Shown here piece after piece: positions 45,907-54,724 of a stretch of 64,000 nucleotides of DNA. Position numbers and translations under genes: made by a program. A model generated the notes under the pieces. That model worked only from the letters and a program-made list of their open reading frames with translations. It did no database searches and was not told where the DNA came from. The DNA is from Oerskovia enterophila (GTDB lineage: Bacteria; Actinomycetota; Actinomycetes; Actinomycetales; Cellulomonadaceae). The stretch covers positions 1 to 64,000 of the forward strand of contig NZ_MAQA01000021.1 in assembly GCF_001692445.1 (NCBI RefSeq), written 5' to 3'. Within the stretch, counting starts at the first letter, position 1. The number at the start of each line of letters is the position of its first letter.

Positions 45907-46339
45907 GCCGGCTCGGGGCGGCGACGTCCTCCTCGACGACCCGCGGCCCGACGTCCGCGCCGAGGCGCTCGACGCCGCGGACCGCGGAGTGCTGCGGGTC
46001 GCCGACCGGGTGGTCGACAAGGTCACCCGCGCGGCGGTGCTCGGCGTCGCGGGCGTCGCGCCTGCTGCGGCCACGGCCGGGACGGTGGGGAGAGCCCTGG
46101 GCAGGAGCTATCCCCAGGTCGTGTGCTCACGAGCCGGCGACCGTGCCCGCGTCCTCCTCGAGATCGCCCTGGTCTGGCCCTACCCGGCCGCGCGCGTCGC
46201 TCGCGAGGTGTGCGAAGCCGTGACCGACCAGCTCCTCGTCCTTGCCGGGGTGCAGGTCGACGAGGTCCGTACGACCGTGGCCCGCATCGTCGACCCGTCC
46301 GACGTCGCCGGTCCGCCCAAGGAGCAGCGAGTCCGATGA
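45899..46339 (+). CDS. Asp23/Gls24-like protein (third)
   Basis: A 146-residue protein. It shows RGVLRVADRVVDKVTRAAVLGVAGVAP at about 28-55 and VLLEIALVWPYPAARVAREV, VTDQLLVLAGVQVDEVRTTV in the C-terminal half, the beta-alpha pattern of Asp23 domains. It overlaps the small membrane protein by eight bases and the next gene by ATGA. Confidence 0.8.
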   Translation: MSEPARGGDVLLDDPRPDVRAEALDAADRGVLRVADRVVDKVTRAAVLGVAGVAPAAATAGTVGRALGRSYPQVVCSRAGDRARVLLEIALVWPYPAARVAREVCEAVTDQLLVLAGVQVDEVRTTVARIVDPSDVAGPPKEQRVR

Positions 46340-46896
46340 GCACACCCACGGCACCATCCACGCAGCACGTCCCCGCTCCGGCCAGGTCGCCTCGGGCCGG
46401 GCTCGCGCTGACCTCGTGGGCCTTCTTCCTGGCGGTCGTCCTGCTGGCCGTCGCGGTGCTCGCCGGACAGGCGTCGTTCGTGGCGTTGCGGGGCGCCGGC
46501 ACCAGCTGGATCGCCTCGCTCGCGGACTCCCTGGACGGCCTGCAGCCCGAGACGTGGGTGGGAGCGGCCGGCGTGGTGCTCGCCCTGCTCGGCCTCTGGT
46601 TGGTGTGGCAGGCCGTCCGCCCCCGTCCGCGGACCACCCGGCGGATCGCCGCCACCAGCGGGATCCACGTGCGCTCCGCCGACGTCGCGCGCTGGGTGAA
46701 CGCGACAGCCCGCGACGTGCCCGGGGTGCTGGGCACCAGCACGTCGGTCTCCCGCACCGCGGTGCGGGTCACGGTCCGCTCGACCGGGTCCGCGGACATC
46801 CTCGACGACGTCCGTGCCGAGGTCTCCCACCAGCTCTCGGCGTTCGAGCAACCGCCGCGCCTGACCGTGCGACCCGGCGAAGGGCAACGATCATGA
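46336..46896 (+). CDS. Membrane protein of the Asp23 operon (DUF6286-like)
   Basis: A 186-residue protein with two membrane helices, about residues 24-47 and 72-92, and a cytoplasmic C-terminal domain. There IHVRSADVARWVNATARDVPGVL, RTAVRVTVRSTGSA and VRAEVSHQLSAFEQPP resemble DUF6286, seen next to Asp23 genes in actinobacteria. The layout is like AmaP: membrane hairpin plus Asp23-like domain. Function is inferred from context. Confidence 0.75.
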   Translation: MSTPTAPSTQHVPAPARSPRAGLALTSWAFFLAVVLLAVAVLAGQASFVALRGAGTSWIASLADSLDGLQPETWVGAAGVVLALLGLWLVWQAVRPRPRTTRRIAATSGIHVRSADVARWVNATARDVPGVLGTSTSVSRTAVRVTVRSTGSADILDDVRAEVSHQLSAFEQPPRLTVRPGEGQRS

Positions 46897-47480
46897 ACCG
46901 CACCGTCCTGCGACTCGACCGCGCCCTGCTCGCCCTCGCCGGCCTCGTGCTCGTCGTCGTCGGTGCCACCGCCCTGCTGTGGACCACGGGAACCCTGGCC
47001 GAGCTCTTCGACGGCGTCCCTGACGCGATCGACACGACAGCCACCCAGGATGCCGTGACTCAGCCGTGGTGGCCCTACGCGACCGGCGCGGTCGCCGTCC
47101 TCCTCGCGGTCGTCTCGCTGTGGTGGATGCTTGCCCACCTGCCGGCCCGTTCCGTCCCCGAACAGGACCTGCCCGGCTCCACCCGGACCATGCGCCTGCG
47201 GATCTCCCGAGACGCCGTGGCGAACGCGACAGCCCACGCGGCTCAGCAGATCCCTTCCGTCCACCGAGCGACCGCCACCTTGCACGACGAGGGGCCCGAG
47301 CTCGTCCTGAGCCTGGTCGTCACCGTCGACCCGGCGACCGACCTGCCCGCTCTCGCCGCCCGGCTGGACCGCCTCCTCGCCGACGCCGCGACCGTCCTGC
47401 CCGACGACAGGCTCCGCTCCCGCACCACCCTGAGGATCAGGAGCAGCCGCCGCCCAGACCGCGCGGCTCGCGTCGCCTGA
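46893..47480 (+). CDS. Alkaline shock response membrane anchor (AmaP-like)
   Basis: A 195-residue protein with two membrane helices (about 12-32 and 63-82) separated by an outside loop, and a C-terminal domain with RTMRLRISRDAVANATAHAAQQIPSV and LVLSLVVTVDPATDLPAL. This matches the layout of AmaP, which tethers Asp23 to the membrane in Staphylococcus. Last gene of the operon, coupled by ATGA to its neighbour, which it resembles in plan. Confidence 0.8.
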   Translation: MNRTVLRLDRALLALAGLVLVVVGATALLWTTGTLAELFDGVPDAIDTTATQDAVTQPWWPYATGAVAVLLAVVSLWWMLAHLPARSVPEQDLPGSTRTMRLRISRDAVANATAHAAQQIPSVHRATATLHDEGPELVLSLVVTVDPATDLPALAARLDRLLADAATVLPDDRLRSRTTLRIRSSRRPDRAARVA

Positions 47481-47572
47481 CCGCCGCGGCGTCGCCGGGC
47501 CTTCGCGGTGCGTCGCGGCCCGAGGACGGTCGGCAGACGACGTCCCGGCCGGGGCCTCTACCCTTGAGTCCC

Positions 47573-48169
47573 GTGAAGGTCACCATCACGACGCTCCAGA
47601 TGCTCCAGCCGCCCGTGGCCACGCCGCGCGCCCTGCCCGACGAGGTACGCCTCGAGCGGACCGTCGACGTCGCTCCCGAGTACGCCCGCTTCCTCTACGG
47701 CCTGGTGGGCGGACCGTGGTTCTGGACCGAGCGGCTCGGTTGGACGCGTGAGCAGTGGGTCGAGGAGCTCGAGGTGCCGGGGACGGAGTTCTGGGTCCTC
47801 TACGGCGAGGGCGGTCCCTGGGGCTACGTCCATCTCCAGCCCCTCGTGGATGCGAGCGGGACGCACGTCGAGATCCGATACTTCGGCCTGGCCGAGCGGG
47901 CGATCGGCCGCGGCCTAGGCGGTCGGCTCCTCGAGCACGGCATCGCGGCCGCCTGGTCTCTCGCCGAGCGGGCCGACCTCCCGCCGGCCGCCCGCGTCTG
48001 GGTCCACACCTGCACGCTCGACGGTCCCGCCGCGCTGGCGAACTACCAGGCGCGGGGCCTGGTGGTCTGCGGGACCGAGCAGACCGACGAGGACATGCCT
48101 GACGAACCCTTCGGCGCCTGGGTCTCCACGGGCGGCCCGGCCCCGGCCGACGCGCGCTCGAACGAGTAG
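47573..48169 (+). CDS. GNAT family N-acetyltransferase
   Basis: A 198-residue acetyltransferase. EIRYFGLAERAIGRGLGGRLLEHGIAAA is the acetyl-CoA-binding motif A (with RGLGGR in the place of Q/RxxGxG/A). VWVHTCTLDGPAALANYQARGLVV is motif B with Asn and Tyr, and the tail ends in FGAWVS. GTG 47573 follows TACCCT by seven bases, suggesting a leaderless transcript. Substrate unknown. It stands alone after the Asp23 operon. Confidence 0.85.
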   Translation: MKVTITTLQMLQPPVATPRALPDEVRLERTVDVAPEYARFLYGLVGGPWFWTERLGWTREQWVEELEVPGTEFWVLYGEGGPWGYVHLQPLVDASGTHVEIRYFGLAERAIGRGLGGRLLEHGIAAAWSLAERADLPPAARVWVHTCTLDGPAALANYQARGLVVCGTEQTDEDMPDEPFGAWVSTGGPAPADARSNE

Positions 48170-48440
48170 CGCGCCGCCGGCTTCTCGATGTCGGCCCTCT
48201 CGCCGACGGCGACCCGGCGCACGACCCGGCCATCGACAGCGACCCGCGCCGGTCGCCCCGGGGGTCGAGCAGCTACCGCCGAGCCCTCGGGCCCCACCGC
48301 CCGGTCGAGCTAGGCGGGCCCGGCCCCGAGCGCTTCCCCGAGACCGCACGGACGATCGGCGAGGTGTTGCGGGCGCTGCGCCGACCTCCGGTCGGGCGGG
48401 GGACCGCCATGACCGGCGGACCCCGCACCGCGGGCCTCCC

Positions 48441-50048
48441 TCAGCCCGACAGGTCACCGCGCTCGCGGACCGTCCCGCAGGCGTCGAGCTCGACGACCGT
48501 GTCGATCCCGAGACGGTCGAGGAACACGTGGTCGTGGCTGACGACCAGCAGTGCGCCCCGGTACCCGTCGAGTGCCTCCGCGAGCTGTTCGACGCTGGTG
48601 ATGTCGAGGTTGTTCGTGGGCTCGTCGAGCACGAGGAGCTGTGCGGGCGGGTCGGCCAGGAGCAGGGTGGCGAGCGAGACGCGAAAGCGCTCCCCGCCAG
48701 AGAGCGAGGAAACGGGGCGGTCGGCGCTCGCGCCGCGCAGGAGGAGCCGCGCGAGCTGGTTGCGGATCGTCCCGGTGTCCGTGGTCGGCGCCACGGCCTT
48801 GACGTTGTCGACCGCACCGGCGTCCTCGAGGAGCCCGTCGAGGCGTTGCGGGAGGTAGCCGACCCGATCGGTCAGGAGGGTCCCGTGCGCACGACCATCG
48901 ACGGGCTCGCTCCTGCTCACGAGCTGCTGGAGGAGCGTCGTCTTCCCCGATCCGTTCGGCCCGACGAGGGCGACCCGCTCCGGACCCTGGATGACGATGT
49001 CGCGCCCCTGCCCGTGCAGCTCGGCGAGGCGGCGGCCGCGGGGCACGTCAGGGTCGGGCAGCACGAGGTGGATGTGCTCCTCCTCACGGACGCGGGCGTC
49101 TGCCGCGTCCACGGCGGCCTGCGCCGACCGGACCTTGTCGTCCGACGTCGACCTCATCGCCCCGGCTGACCCCTGGGCCTTGCTGGCGCGGGCGCCTGCG
49201 AGGATCTTCGGGATGCCACCGTCCTTCTGGGTCTTCCTGGCCGTACGCTCGCGGCGGGCGAGCTTGGTCTCGGCCTCGACCCGCTGGCGCTTCTCGACCT
49301 TGAGGGTCTGCTGCGCGTTGCGGGCCGCCTGCAGCGCAGCTGTCTGCTCCTGCTCCTGGTGGACCGCCCAGGCGCTGTAGGGGCCGCCGAACATCCCGAG
49401 CGAACCGGCGTGGAGCTCGGCGGTGTGGTCCATGTGCTCGAGCAGCTCGAGGTCGTGGCTCACGACGACGAGGGTCCCGGGCCAGGTGTCGACGAACCCT
49501 GCGAGGGTGGCTCGGGTCGCGCGGTCGAGGTTGTTGGTCGGTTCGTCGAGCAGCGTGATCGCGGTGCGCCGGATGCGGAGCCCCGTGATGGCGATGAGCA
49601 TCGCCTCGCCGCCCGAGACCTCGGCGACGCGCCGATCGAGGTCGGCTGCGCCGAAACCGATCTCGTGGAGGGCCTCGTCCGCGCGGGACTCGATGTCCCA
49701 GTCGTCACCGATCGCTTCGAAGTGGCGTTCGTCGACGTCGCCCGACTCGATCGCGTGCAGAGCAGCGAGTGCGTCGTCGATCCCGAGGAGCTGGGCCACG
49801 GTGGTCGTGCCCGTGAGGGTGAGGGTCTGCGGAAGGTAGCCGACGTCGCCGGCGAGGTCGACGCGGCCCGATGTGGGCGTGAGCCGCCCCGCGATCAGGC
49901 GCAGCAGGGTGGACTTCCCCGTGCCGTTGCGGCCCACGAGGCCGGTGCGCCCCGTGGGGAACGTGCCGTCGAGCCGGTCCAGCGCGAGGGTGCCGTCGGG
50001 CCATTCGAACGAGAGCTGGTGGAGGGTGACGGCGGATCGGATGGCCAT
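48441..50048 (-). CDS. ABC-F family ATPase (ribosome-protection/antibiotic-resistance type possible)
   Basis: A 535-residue soluble protein with two ABC domains and no membrane part, as in ABC-F translation factors. Domain 1 has Walker A GRNGTGKST (about 39-47), signature VSGGEA and DEPTNNLD. Domain 2 has GPNGSGKTT, LSGGERFR and DEPTNNLD. Between them is a charged helical linker (ARNAQQTLKVEKRQRVEAET onward) that reaches the ribosome. The linker and the long leader favour an antibiotic-resistance ABC-F over a housekeeping EttA, but the drug cannot be predicted. ATG 50048 has GGAGCG upstream. Confidence 0.88.
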   Translation of the reverse strand: MAIRSAVTLHQLSFEWPDGTLALDRLDGTFPTGRTGLVGRNGTGKSTLLRLIAGRLTPTSGRVDLAGDVGYLPQTLTLTGTTTVAQLLGIDDALAALHAIESGDVDERHFEAIGDDWDIESRADEALHEIGFGAADLDRRVAEVSGGEAMLIAITGLRIRRTAITLLDEPTNNLDRATRATLAGFVDTWPGTLVVVSHDLELLEHMDHTAELHAGSLGMFGGPYSAWAVHQEQEQTAALQAARNAQQTLKVEKRQRVEAETKLARRERTARKTQKDGGIPKILAGARASKAQGSAGAMRSTSDDKVRSAQAAVDAADARVREEEHIHLVLPDPDVPRGRRLAELHGQGRDIVIQGPERVALVGPNGSGKTTLLQQLVSRSEPVDGRAHGTLLTDRVGYLPQRLDGLLEDAGAVDNVKAVAPTTDTGTIRNQLARLLLRGASADRPVSSLSGGERFRVSLATLLLADPPAQLLVLDEPTNNLDITSVEQLAEALDGYRGALLVVSHDHVFLDRLGIDTVVELDACGTVRERGDLSG

Positions 50049-50704
50049 GGAAGACGCTCCTTCGGCCCCAGGGGGGCGGTAGTCGTGAGGGGACGAGCCG
50101 GCGCCGTCCATGTCCGACCCGTCGTCCCCGGTGCGGTCTCGTCGCTGCGCGGGCGCGGGCAAGCGGCGGACCGCAGGACGGGTCCAGGGGGCTTCGGAGA
50201 GGGGGAGCGGACGGGCGGGGACGAAGGACGCGACCGATCACGGGCTCGTGGGAGGACGAGGCGCGACCACGAACTGACCGACGACGACGCGCTGGGGACC
50301 TGTCCGGTCCGTCCAGCGGACCGGACGGACGGGTAGGGGCAGCGCAGGGCCGGGATCACGCGGGGCGCCGGCGACCGGGGCGTCGCGAGCGTGCCGGGAA
50401 GGCTTCGGCTGGGCTCAGCAGCGAAGCGCCCCTCGACCGACGTCGTCGGCGAGGAGGGAGGGGTCGTTCAGCCGGGGTGCGATGCGCACCCGAAGACAGG
50501 GACGGCCACCGGCAGCCCGGTGGCTAGATTCTGTCGACCTCGATATCCATGCCAGCGAGCATACCTGCAGCACGACAGGTACCGGCCCGGGCGCACGAGC
50601 GGACGACGCGCCCCCGTAGGGGACCGCATGTCGAGAACGCTCGACCGGTTCCGACAACGGGGTGAGCGTGCCACGCTGGGCACGACTGACGTGAGGAGAG
50701 ACCG
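50049..50704. promoter_or_regulatory. Leader of the ABC-F gene and intergenic region
   Basis: No gene over about 650 bases. On the minus strand, roughly 250 bases before the ABC-F start, a 9-bp perfect hairpin (50299-50307 with 50315-50323, GTCCGGTCC arms) could be part of a transcription attenuator, a known arrangement for antibiotic-induced ABC-F genes. An unusually A/T-rich patch at 50523-50565 may carry promoter elements. The right side leads to the YCII gene. Confidence 0.45.
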
Positions 50705-51145
50705 ATGGCCAGATACCTGGTGGGCGTGGACTTCCGGTCGGGGGGCGACGAGACGCCGATGGACGAGTGGACGCCCGAGGAGGTGACGGCGCACCTCGAG
50801 TACTACGGGGCGCTCAACGCCGAGCTCGTCGCGAGCGGGGAGCTCGTCGAGACCGTGGTCCTCACGGGCCCCGACCTCGCGAAGGTGGTGCGGTCGGACG
50901 GTTCGGCACCGGTCGTCACCGACGGGCCGTTCGCCGAGTTCAAGGAGTGGCTCGCCGGCTACCAGATCGTCGACGTGGAGTCCGAGGCGCGGGCGCTCGA
51001 GATCGCCGCGCGGGTCTCGGCCGTGCCCGGGCGCGGGGGGCGGCCCACGCAGCAGCCGATCCAGGTGCGACGGATCATGGACGACTCGCCGTCGGACGCT
51101 GCCGAGATGGCGGCGTTCCTCGACACGGCGAAGGGAGCCCGTTGA
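50705..51145 (+). CDS. YCII/DGPF domain protein
   Basis: A 146-residue protein of the YCII-related (DGPF) family, with the signature VVTDGPFAEFKEWLAGYQIVDV. The long-known link is with ECF42 sigma factors, and that is the next gene, coupled by a four-base overlap. DGPF proteins are thought to act with, or be controlled by, their sigma factor, but their biochemistry is open. Start ATG has GAGGAGAGACC upstream. Confidence 0.9.
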   Translation: MARYLVGVDFRSGGDETPMDEWTPEEVTAHLEYYGALNAELVASGELVETVVLTGPDLAKVVRSDGSAPVVTDGPFAEFKEWLAGYQIVDVESEARALEIAARVSAVPGRGGRPTQQPIQVRRIMDDSPSDAAEMAAFLDTAKGAR

Positions 51146-52362
51146 CGTCCGACCCTGCCGTCGAGGACCTGCTGCGCGAGCTCGCGCCGCAGGTCCTCGG
51201 CACGCTCGCACGCCGCTCGGGCGACTTCGCCGGGGCCGAGGACGCCGTCCAGGAGGCCCTCCTCGCGGCCGTGACGAGCTGGGCCGCGCAGGGCTTCCCG
51301 GAGCACCCCCGTGCGTGGCTGCAGCAGGTCGCCTCGCGGCGCCTGGTCGACGCCCAGCGCAGCGAGATCGCTCGCCGCCGGCGCGAGCGGGCGCTCGCGG
51401 CGAGCGAGGTGCCGGGCGCCGAGCCCTCCGCGCGCGACGACTCGCTCGCGCTCCTCTTCGCCTGCTGCCACCCGGCGCTCACCCCGCCGTCGGCCGTCGC
51501 TCTCACGCTGCGAGCGGTCGGTGGCCTCACCACGCTCGAGATCGCCCGGGCCTTCGGCGTCCCCGAGGCGACCATGGCCCAGCGCATCAGCCGGGCCAAG
51601 CAGAGGGTGGCGTCGTCGGGCGAGCCGCTGACCGTGCCGGGGCCCGAGGAGCGGCCCGCGCGTCTGCGGTCGGTCCTGCACGTGCTGTACGTCGTCTTCA
51701 CCGAGGGGCACACGGCCTCGGCCGGCCCCGCGCTCCAGCGCGTGGACCTGACCGACGAGGCGATCCGCCTGACCCGTCGGCTCCACCAGGAGGTCCCCGA
51801 GGACCCCGAGGTGAGCGGCCTGCTGGCCCTCATGCTCCTCACGGATGCCCGACGACGGGCCCGGACCGACGCGGTCGGCGACGTCGTGCCGCTCGCCCAG
51901 CAGGACCGCGCGCGCTGGGACGCCACCCTGCTCACCGAGGGCCTGGCGCTGCTCGACCGGGCGCTCGCGCGCGGTGACGTCGGCGAGTACCAGCTCCAGG
52001 CCGCGATCGCCGCGGCGCACGACCGGGCGCACCGGGCGGAGGACACCGACTGGCCGCAGATCGTCGGCCTCTACGGGCTGCTCGAGCGCATGACGGGCAG
52101 CCCCGTGGTCACGCTCAACCGCGCGGTCGCGGTCGCCATGGTCGAGGGACCGGTCGCGGGGCTCGTGGTCCTCGACGGGCTCGGCCCGGTCCCGGGCGAC
52201 CCGCACCGGGTCGACGTCGTCCGCGCGCACCTCCTGGAACGCGCCGGGCGCCCGACGGCGGCGCTCGAGCACTACCGTCGGGCGGCGGCCCGCGCGACGA
52301 GCCTTCCCGAGCAGCGGCACCTGGCCGCCCAGGTCGCGCGCCTGGCAGCGACCGCGGGCTGA
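51142..52362 (+). CDS. ECF42-type sigma factor with C-terminal extension
   Basis: A 406-residue sigma factor. Region 2 covers about residues 10-75 (RRSGDFAGAEDAVQEALLAAV) and region 4 about 105-160 (LTPPSAVALTLRAVGGLTTLEIARAFGV). A 230-residue C-terminal domain has LHVLYVVFTEGHTASAG and TPR-like helices (LNRAVAVAMVEGPVAGL). This layout and the preceding DGPF gene define the ECF42 group, in which the C-terminal domain, not an anti-sigma factor, regulates activity. TTG start at 51142 overlaps the YCII stop, with AAGGGAG upstream. Confidence 0.92.
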   Translation: MTSDPAVEDLLRELAPQVLGTLARRSGDFAGAEDAVQEALLAAVTSWAAQGFPEHPRAWLQQVASRRLVDAQRSEIARRRRERALAASEVPGAEPSARDDSLALLFACCHPALTPPSAVALTLRAVGGLTTLEIARAFGVPEATMAQRISRAKQRVASSGEPLTVPGPEERPARLRSVLHVLYVVFTEGHTASAGPALQRVDLTDEAIRLTRRLHQEVPEDPEVSGLLALMLLTDARRRARTDAVGDVVPLAQQDRARWDATLLTEGLALLDRALARGDVGEYQLQAAIAAAHDRAHRAEDTDWPQIVGLYGLLERMTGSPVVTLNRAVAVAMVEGPVAGLVVLDGLGPVPGDPHRVDVVRAHLLERAGRPTAALEHYRRAAARATSLPEQRHLAAQVARLAATAG

Positions 52363-52474
52363 CCCGCCGCGCACGACCTCCTCGGGGTCCCTAGGCTGGG
52401 CCCAGGGCGCCCTCGACCGTCACCCGGACGCCGCCCGCTCGAGCGGGCGAGGCACCCGGAACCGAGGCGGGCAC

Positions 52475-54070
52475 ATGAGCACCACACCGGAGGGCGCCGC
52501 TCCCGAGTCCACGGGGAGCCGCCGGCTCATGCTGCTGCTCGCGGCGGCGATGTTCGTCCTGGTCGTCGACACGTCGCTCATGAACGTGTCGATCTCGGCG
52601 GTCGTCGACGACCTGGGCACCACCGCGAGCGGGGTGCAGTCCGCGATCGCCCTCGAGGCGCTGGTCTCGGCGGCGTTCATCCTCATCAACAGCAAGGTGG
52701 GCGACCTGATCGGCCGCAAGCGGGCCTACGTCCTGGGCCTGCTCGCGTACGCGACCGGTGCGCTGGCCATGACGCTCGCGCAGAGCCTCATGGCGATCGT
52801 CGTGTTCTGGGCGATCGTGGGTGGGCTGGGCGCGTCGTTGCTGCTGCCCGCGATGCAGTCGCTGATCCACGGCAACTTCTCGGGCACGGACCAGAAGAAG
52901 CCGTACGCGCTGGTCGGGGCGTCGGCCGCGATCGCCGCAGCGGTCGGCCCGCTCCTCGGCGGGTTCGTCACGACCTACCTGTCGTGGCGGGTCGGGTTCG
53001 CGCTCGAGGTGGTCATCATCGCGGTCGTCCTGAGCCAGATCGGCCTGGTCCGGGACGTCCCGTTCACGGGCTCCCGACAGGTCGACGTCGTGGGCGCGGT
53101 GCTGTCCGTGATCGGCATGGGTGGTGTGGTGCTCGGGATCCTCGTCTGGCAGGAGGGCGGCGAGCTCGTGGGCGTGCTCATGGCCGTCGGGGTCGTCGCG
53201 CTCGTGCTGCTCGCGCGATGGCTGCAACGCCGCAAGCGTGCGCACCGGGTCCCGCTCCTCGACCCGGACCTGTTCCGCCACCCGCACTTCACGACGGGCG
53301 TCACGGGGCAGATGCTGCAGCAGATCACGCTGGGCGGCGCGATGATCGCGCTTCCGCTCTTCTTCCAGATGACCCTCGAGTACGACGCGCTCCAGGCCGG
53401 ACTGTCCCTCGCCCCCCTGTCCCTGACGATGTTCGCGGCAGCGGTCGTGGCGGGCAGGCGTTCGGGAGCTCGTCGTCCCGCGGCGATCATCCGCACGGGC
53501 TTCCTCCTGGCGAGCATCGGGATCGGGCTCGTCATCCCGTTCGTCCCCCGCGTGGACAGCGGGTGGTACCTCGTCCTCCCGCTCGCGATCACCGGCTGCG
53601 GACTGGGCCTGCTGGTGTCGCAGCTCAACAATTACACGCTCGCGCCCGTCGAGGAGGAGCGTGTCAGCGAGGCGGCAGGCGTCAACTCGGCCGCGGGGTC
53701 GTTCGGTCTGTCGTTCGGTCTCGCCATGGCCGGGGGCATCATGCTCGCCGCGCTCTCGCTGGGGTTCACGCAGATGACGCAGAGCAGCGAGGTCATCCCG
53801 GCCGCCGAGCAGCAGCAGATCGCCGCCACGCTCGAGGAGGACGCGGAGGTCATGAGCACGGCCCGGCTCGCCGAGCAGATCACGGGGCAGCCCCCCGAGG
53901 TCGAGGCCGAGGTGCTGGCCATCAACGACCGCGCCCGCAACCGGTCGCTGCAGGTGGCCCTGCTTGTCCCGCTCCTCGCCGGGCTGCTGGGGCTGGCCAA
54001 CTCGTTCCGCATGCTGCGCCTGCCGGACCAGACGCCCCGCTCGTCGCTCGACGGCCTGGACCTGGGCTGA
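52475..54070 (+). CDS. DHA2-type MFS exporter
   Basis: A 531-residue MFS protein with about 14 membrane helices. Motif D1 is LVVDTSLMNVSISAVVDDL, motif A GDLIGRKRAYVLG and motif C VGPLLGGFVTTYLSWRVGFA. A hydrophilic loop of about 60 residues precedes the last helix. It lies 112 bases after the ECF42 gene and could be one of its targets, though no clear promoter motif was identified. Substrate unknown. Confidence 0.88.
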   Translation: MSTTPEGAAPESTGSRRLMLLLAAAMFVLVVDTSLMNVSISAVVDDLGTTASGVQSAIALEALVSAAFILINSKVGDLIGRKRAYVLGLLAYATGALAMTLAQSLMAIVVFWAIVGGLGASLLLPAMQSLIHGNFSGTDQKKPYALVGASAAIAAAVGPLLGGFVTTYLSWRVGFALEVVIIAVVLSQIGLVRDVPFTGSRQVDVVGAVLSVIGMGGVVLGILVWQEGGELVGVLMAVGVVALVLLARWLQRRKRAHRVPLLDPDLFRHPHFTTGVTGQMLQQITLGGAMIALPLFFQMTLEYDALQAGLSLAPLSLTMFAAAVVAGRRSGARRPAAIIRTGFLLASIGIGLVIPFVPRVDSGWYLVLPLAITGCGLGLLVSQLNNYTLAPVEEERVSEAAGVNSAAGSFGLSFGLAMAGGIMLAALSLGFTQMTQSSEVIPAAEQQQIAATLEEDAEVMSTARLAEQITGQPPEVEAEVLAINDRARNRSLQVALLVPLLAGLLGLANSFRMLRLPDQTPRSSLDGLDLG

Positions 54071-54094
54071 CCGGGCGGGCCTGTCCCCGTGCCG

Positions 54095-54706
54095 TCACGG
54101 TCGCGCCGGGCCGGGGAACCCCGTCCAGCGCAGATCGGTCGGCAGGTGGGCCATGTCGTTGAGCACCGCGAGGGTGGGGGGCAGCCCGGCCCGGTACTCG
54201 ACGAGCGTGAGCGCGGCGTTGGCGCTGCTCAGGCCGAGCCAGCGCGCGGGCGGCGCGTCCAGGGCGTGCCGCACGAGCCACGCGATCGGGTAGTCGTGCG
54301 TGACGAGCACCTCGTGGACGTCGTCGCTGCCGTGGACCGCCGGGTCGGGCGCCGACGCGAAGCGTGCGACCAGCGCGTCGGCGGTCCGGCGCCCCGCGCT
54401 CGCCTCGGCCTCGTCCCAGCCGTCGAAGAACCCGGCCCAGGACCGGGGCATCTCGTCGGGCGGCGGGACGTAGGGGACGTGGTCGACGAGCTCTGCCGCC
54501 TCGCTCGTGCGCGCCTGCGGCAGATACCTGGCCAGCTCGCGCGCGCTCGCGGCGGCGCGGGGGAGAGGGGAATGCCAGACGGCCGTCACGGGCACCCGGG
54601 CGAGGCGCTCGCCCACCAGCCGCGACTGCCGGCGACCGACGGCGGTGAGCTCGCCGAACGCGTCGGCCGCGCCGTGCCGGACGAGGTAGAGATGTCGTGC
54701 TCCCAC
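54095..54706 (-). CDS. Histidine phosphatase family protein
   Basis: A 203-residue member of the phosphoglycerate-mutase-like superfamily. The catalytic motif is LVRHGAAD with the phospho-accepting His, then ELTAVGRRQSRLVGERL, WHSPLPRAAASAREL with the phosphate-binding Arg, and VLVTHDYPIAWLVRHAL with the second His. The GTG start has GAGAGGAC upstream. Substrate unknown. Its start is 18 bases from the end of the PEP-synthase-like gene, on the same strand, so the two may be cotranscribed. Confidence 0.88.
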   Translation of the reverse strand: MGARHLYLVRHGAADAFGELTAVGRRQSRLVGERLARVPVTAVWHSPLPRAAASARELARYLPQARTSEAAELVDHVPYVPPPDEMPRSWAGFFDGWDEAEASAGRRTADALVARFASAPDPAVHGSDDVHEVLVTHDYPIAWLVRHALDAPPARWLGLSSANAALTLVEYRAGLPPTLAVLNDMAHLPTDLRWTGFPGPARP

Positions 54707-54724
54707 GGACGGTCCTCTCAGGGG

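Noticed and set aside
50524-50562. 12-codon minus-strand frame upstream of the ABC-F gene, considered as an attenuator leader peptide
   Set aside because: Its spacing to a possible ribosome binding site is poor and it lies about 480 bases from the ABC-F start. Not supported without transcript data.
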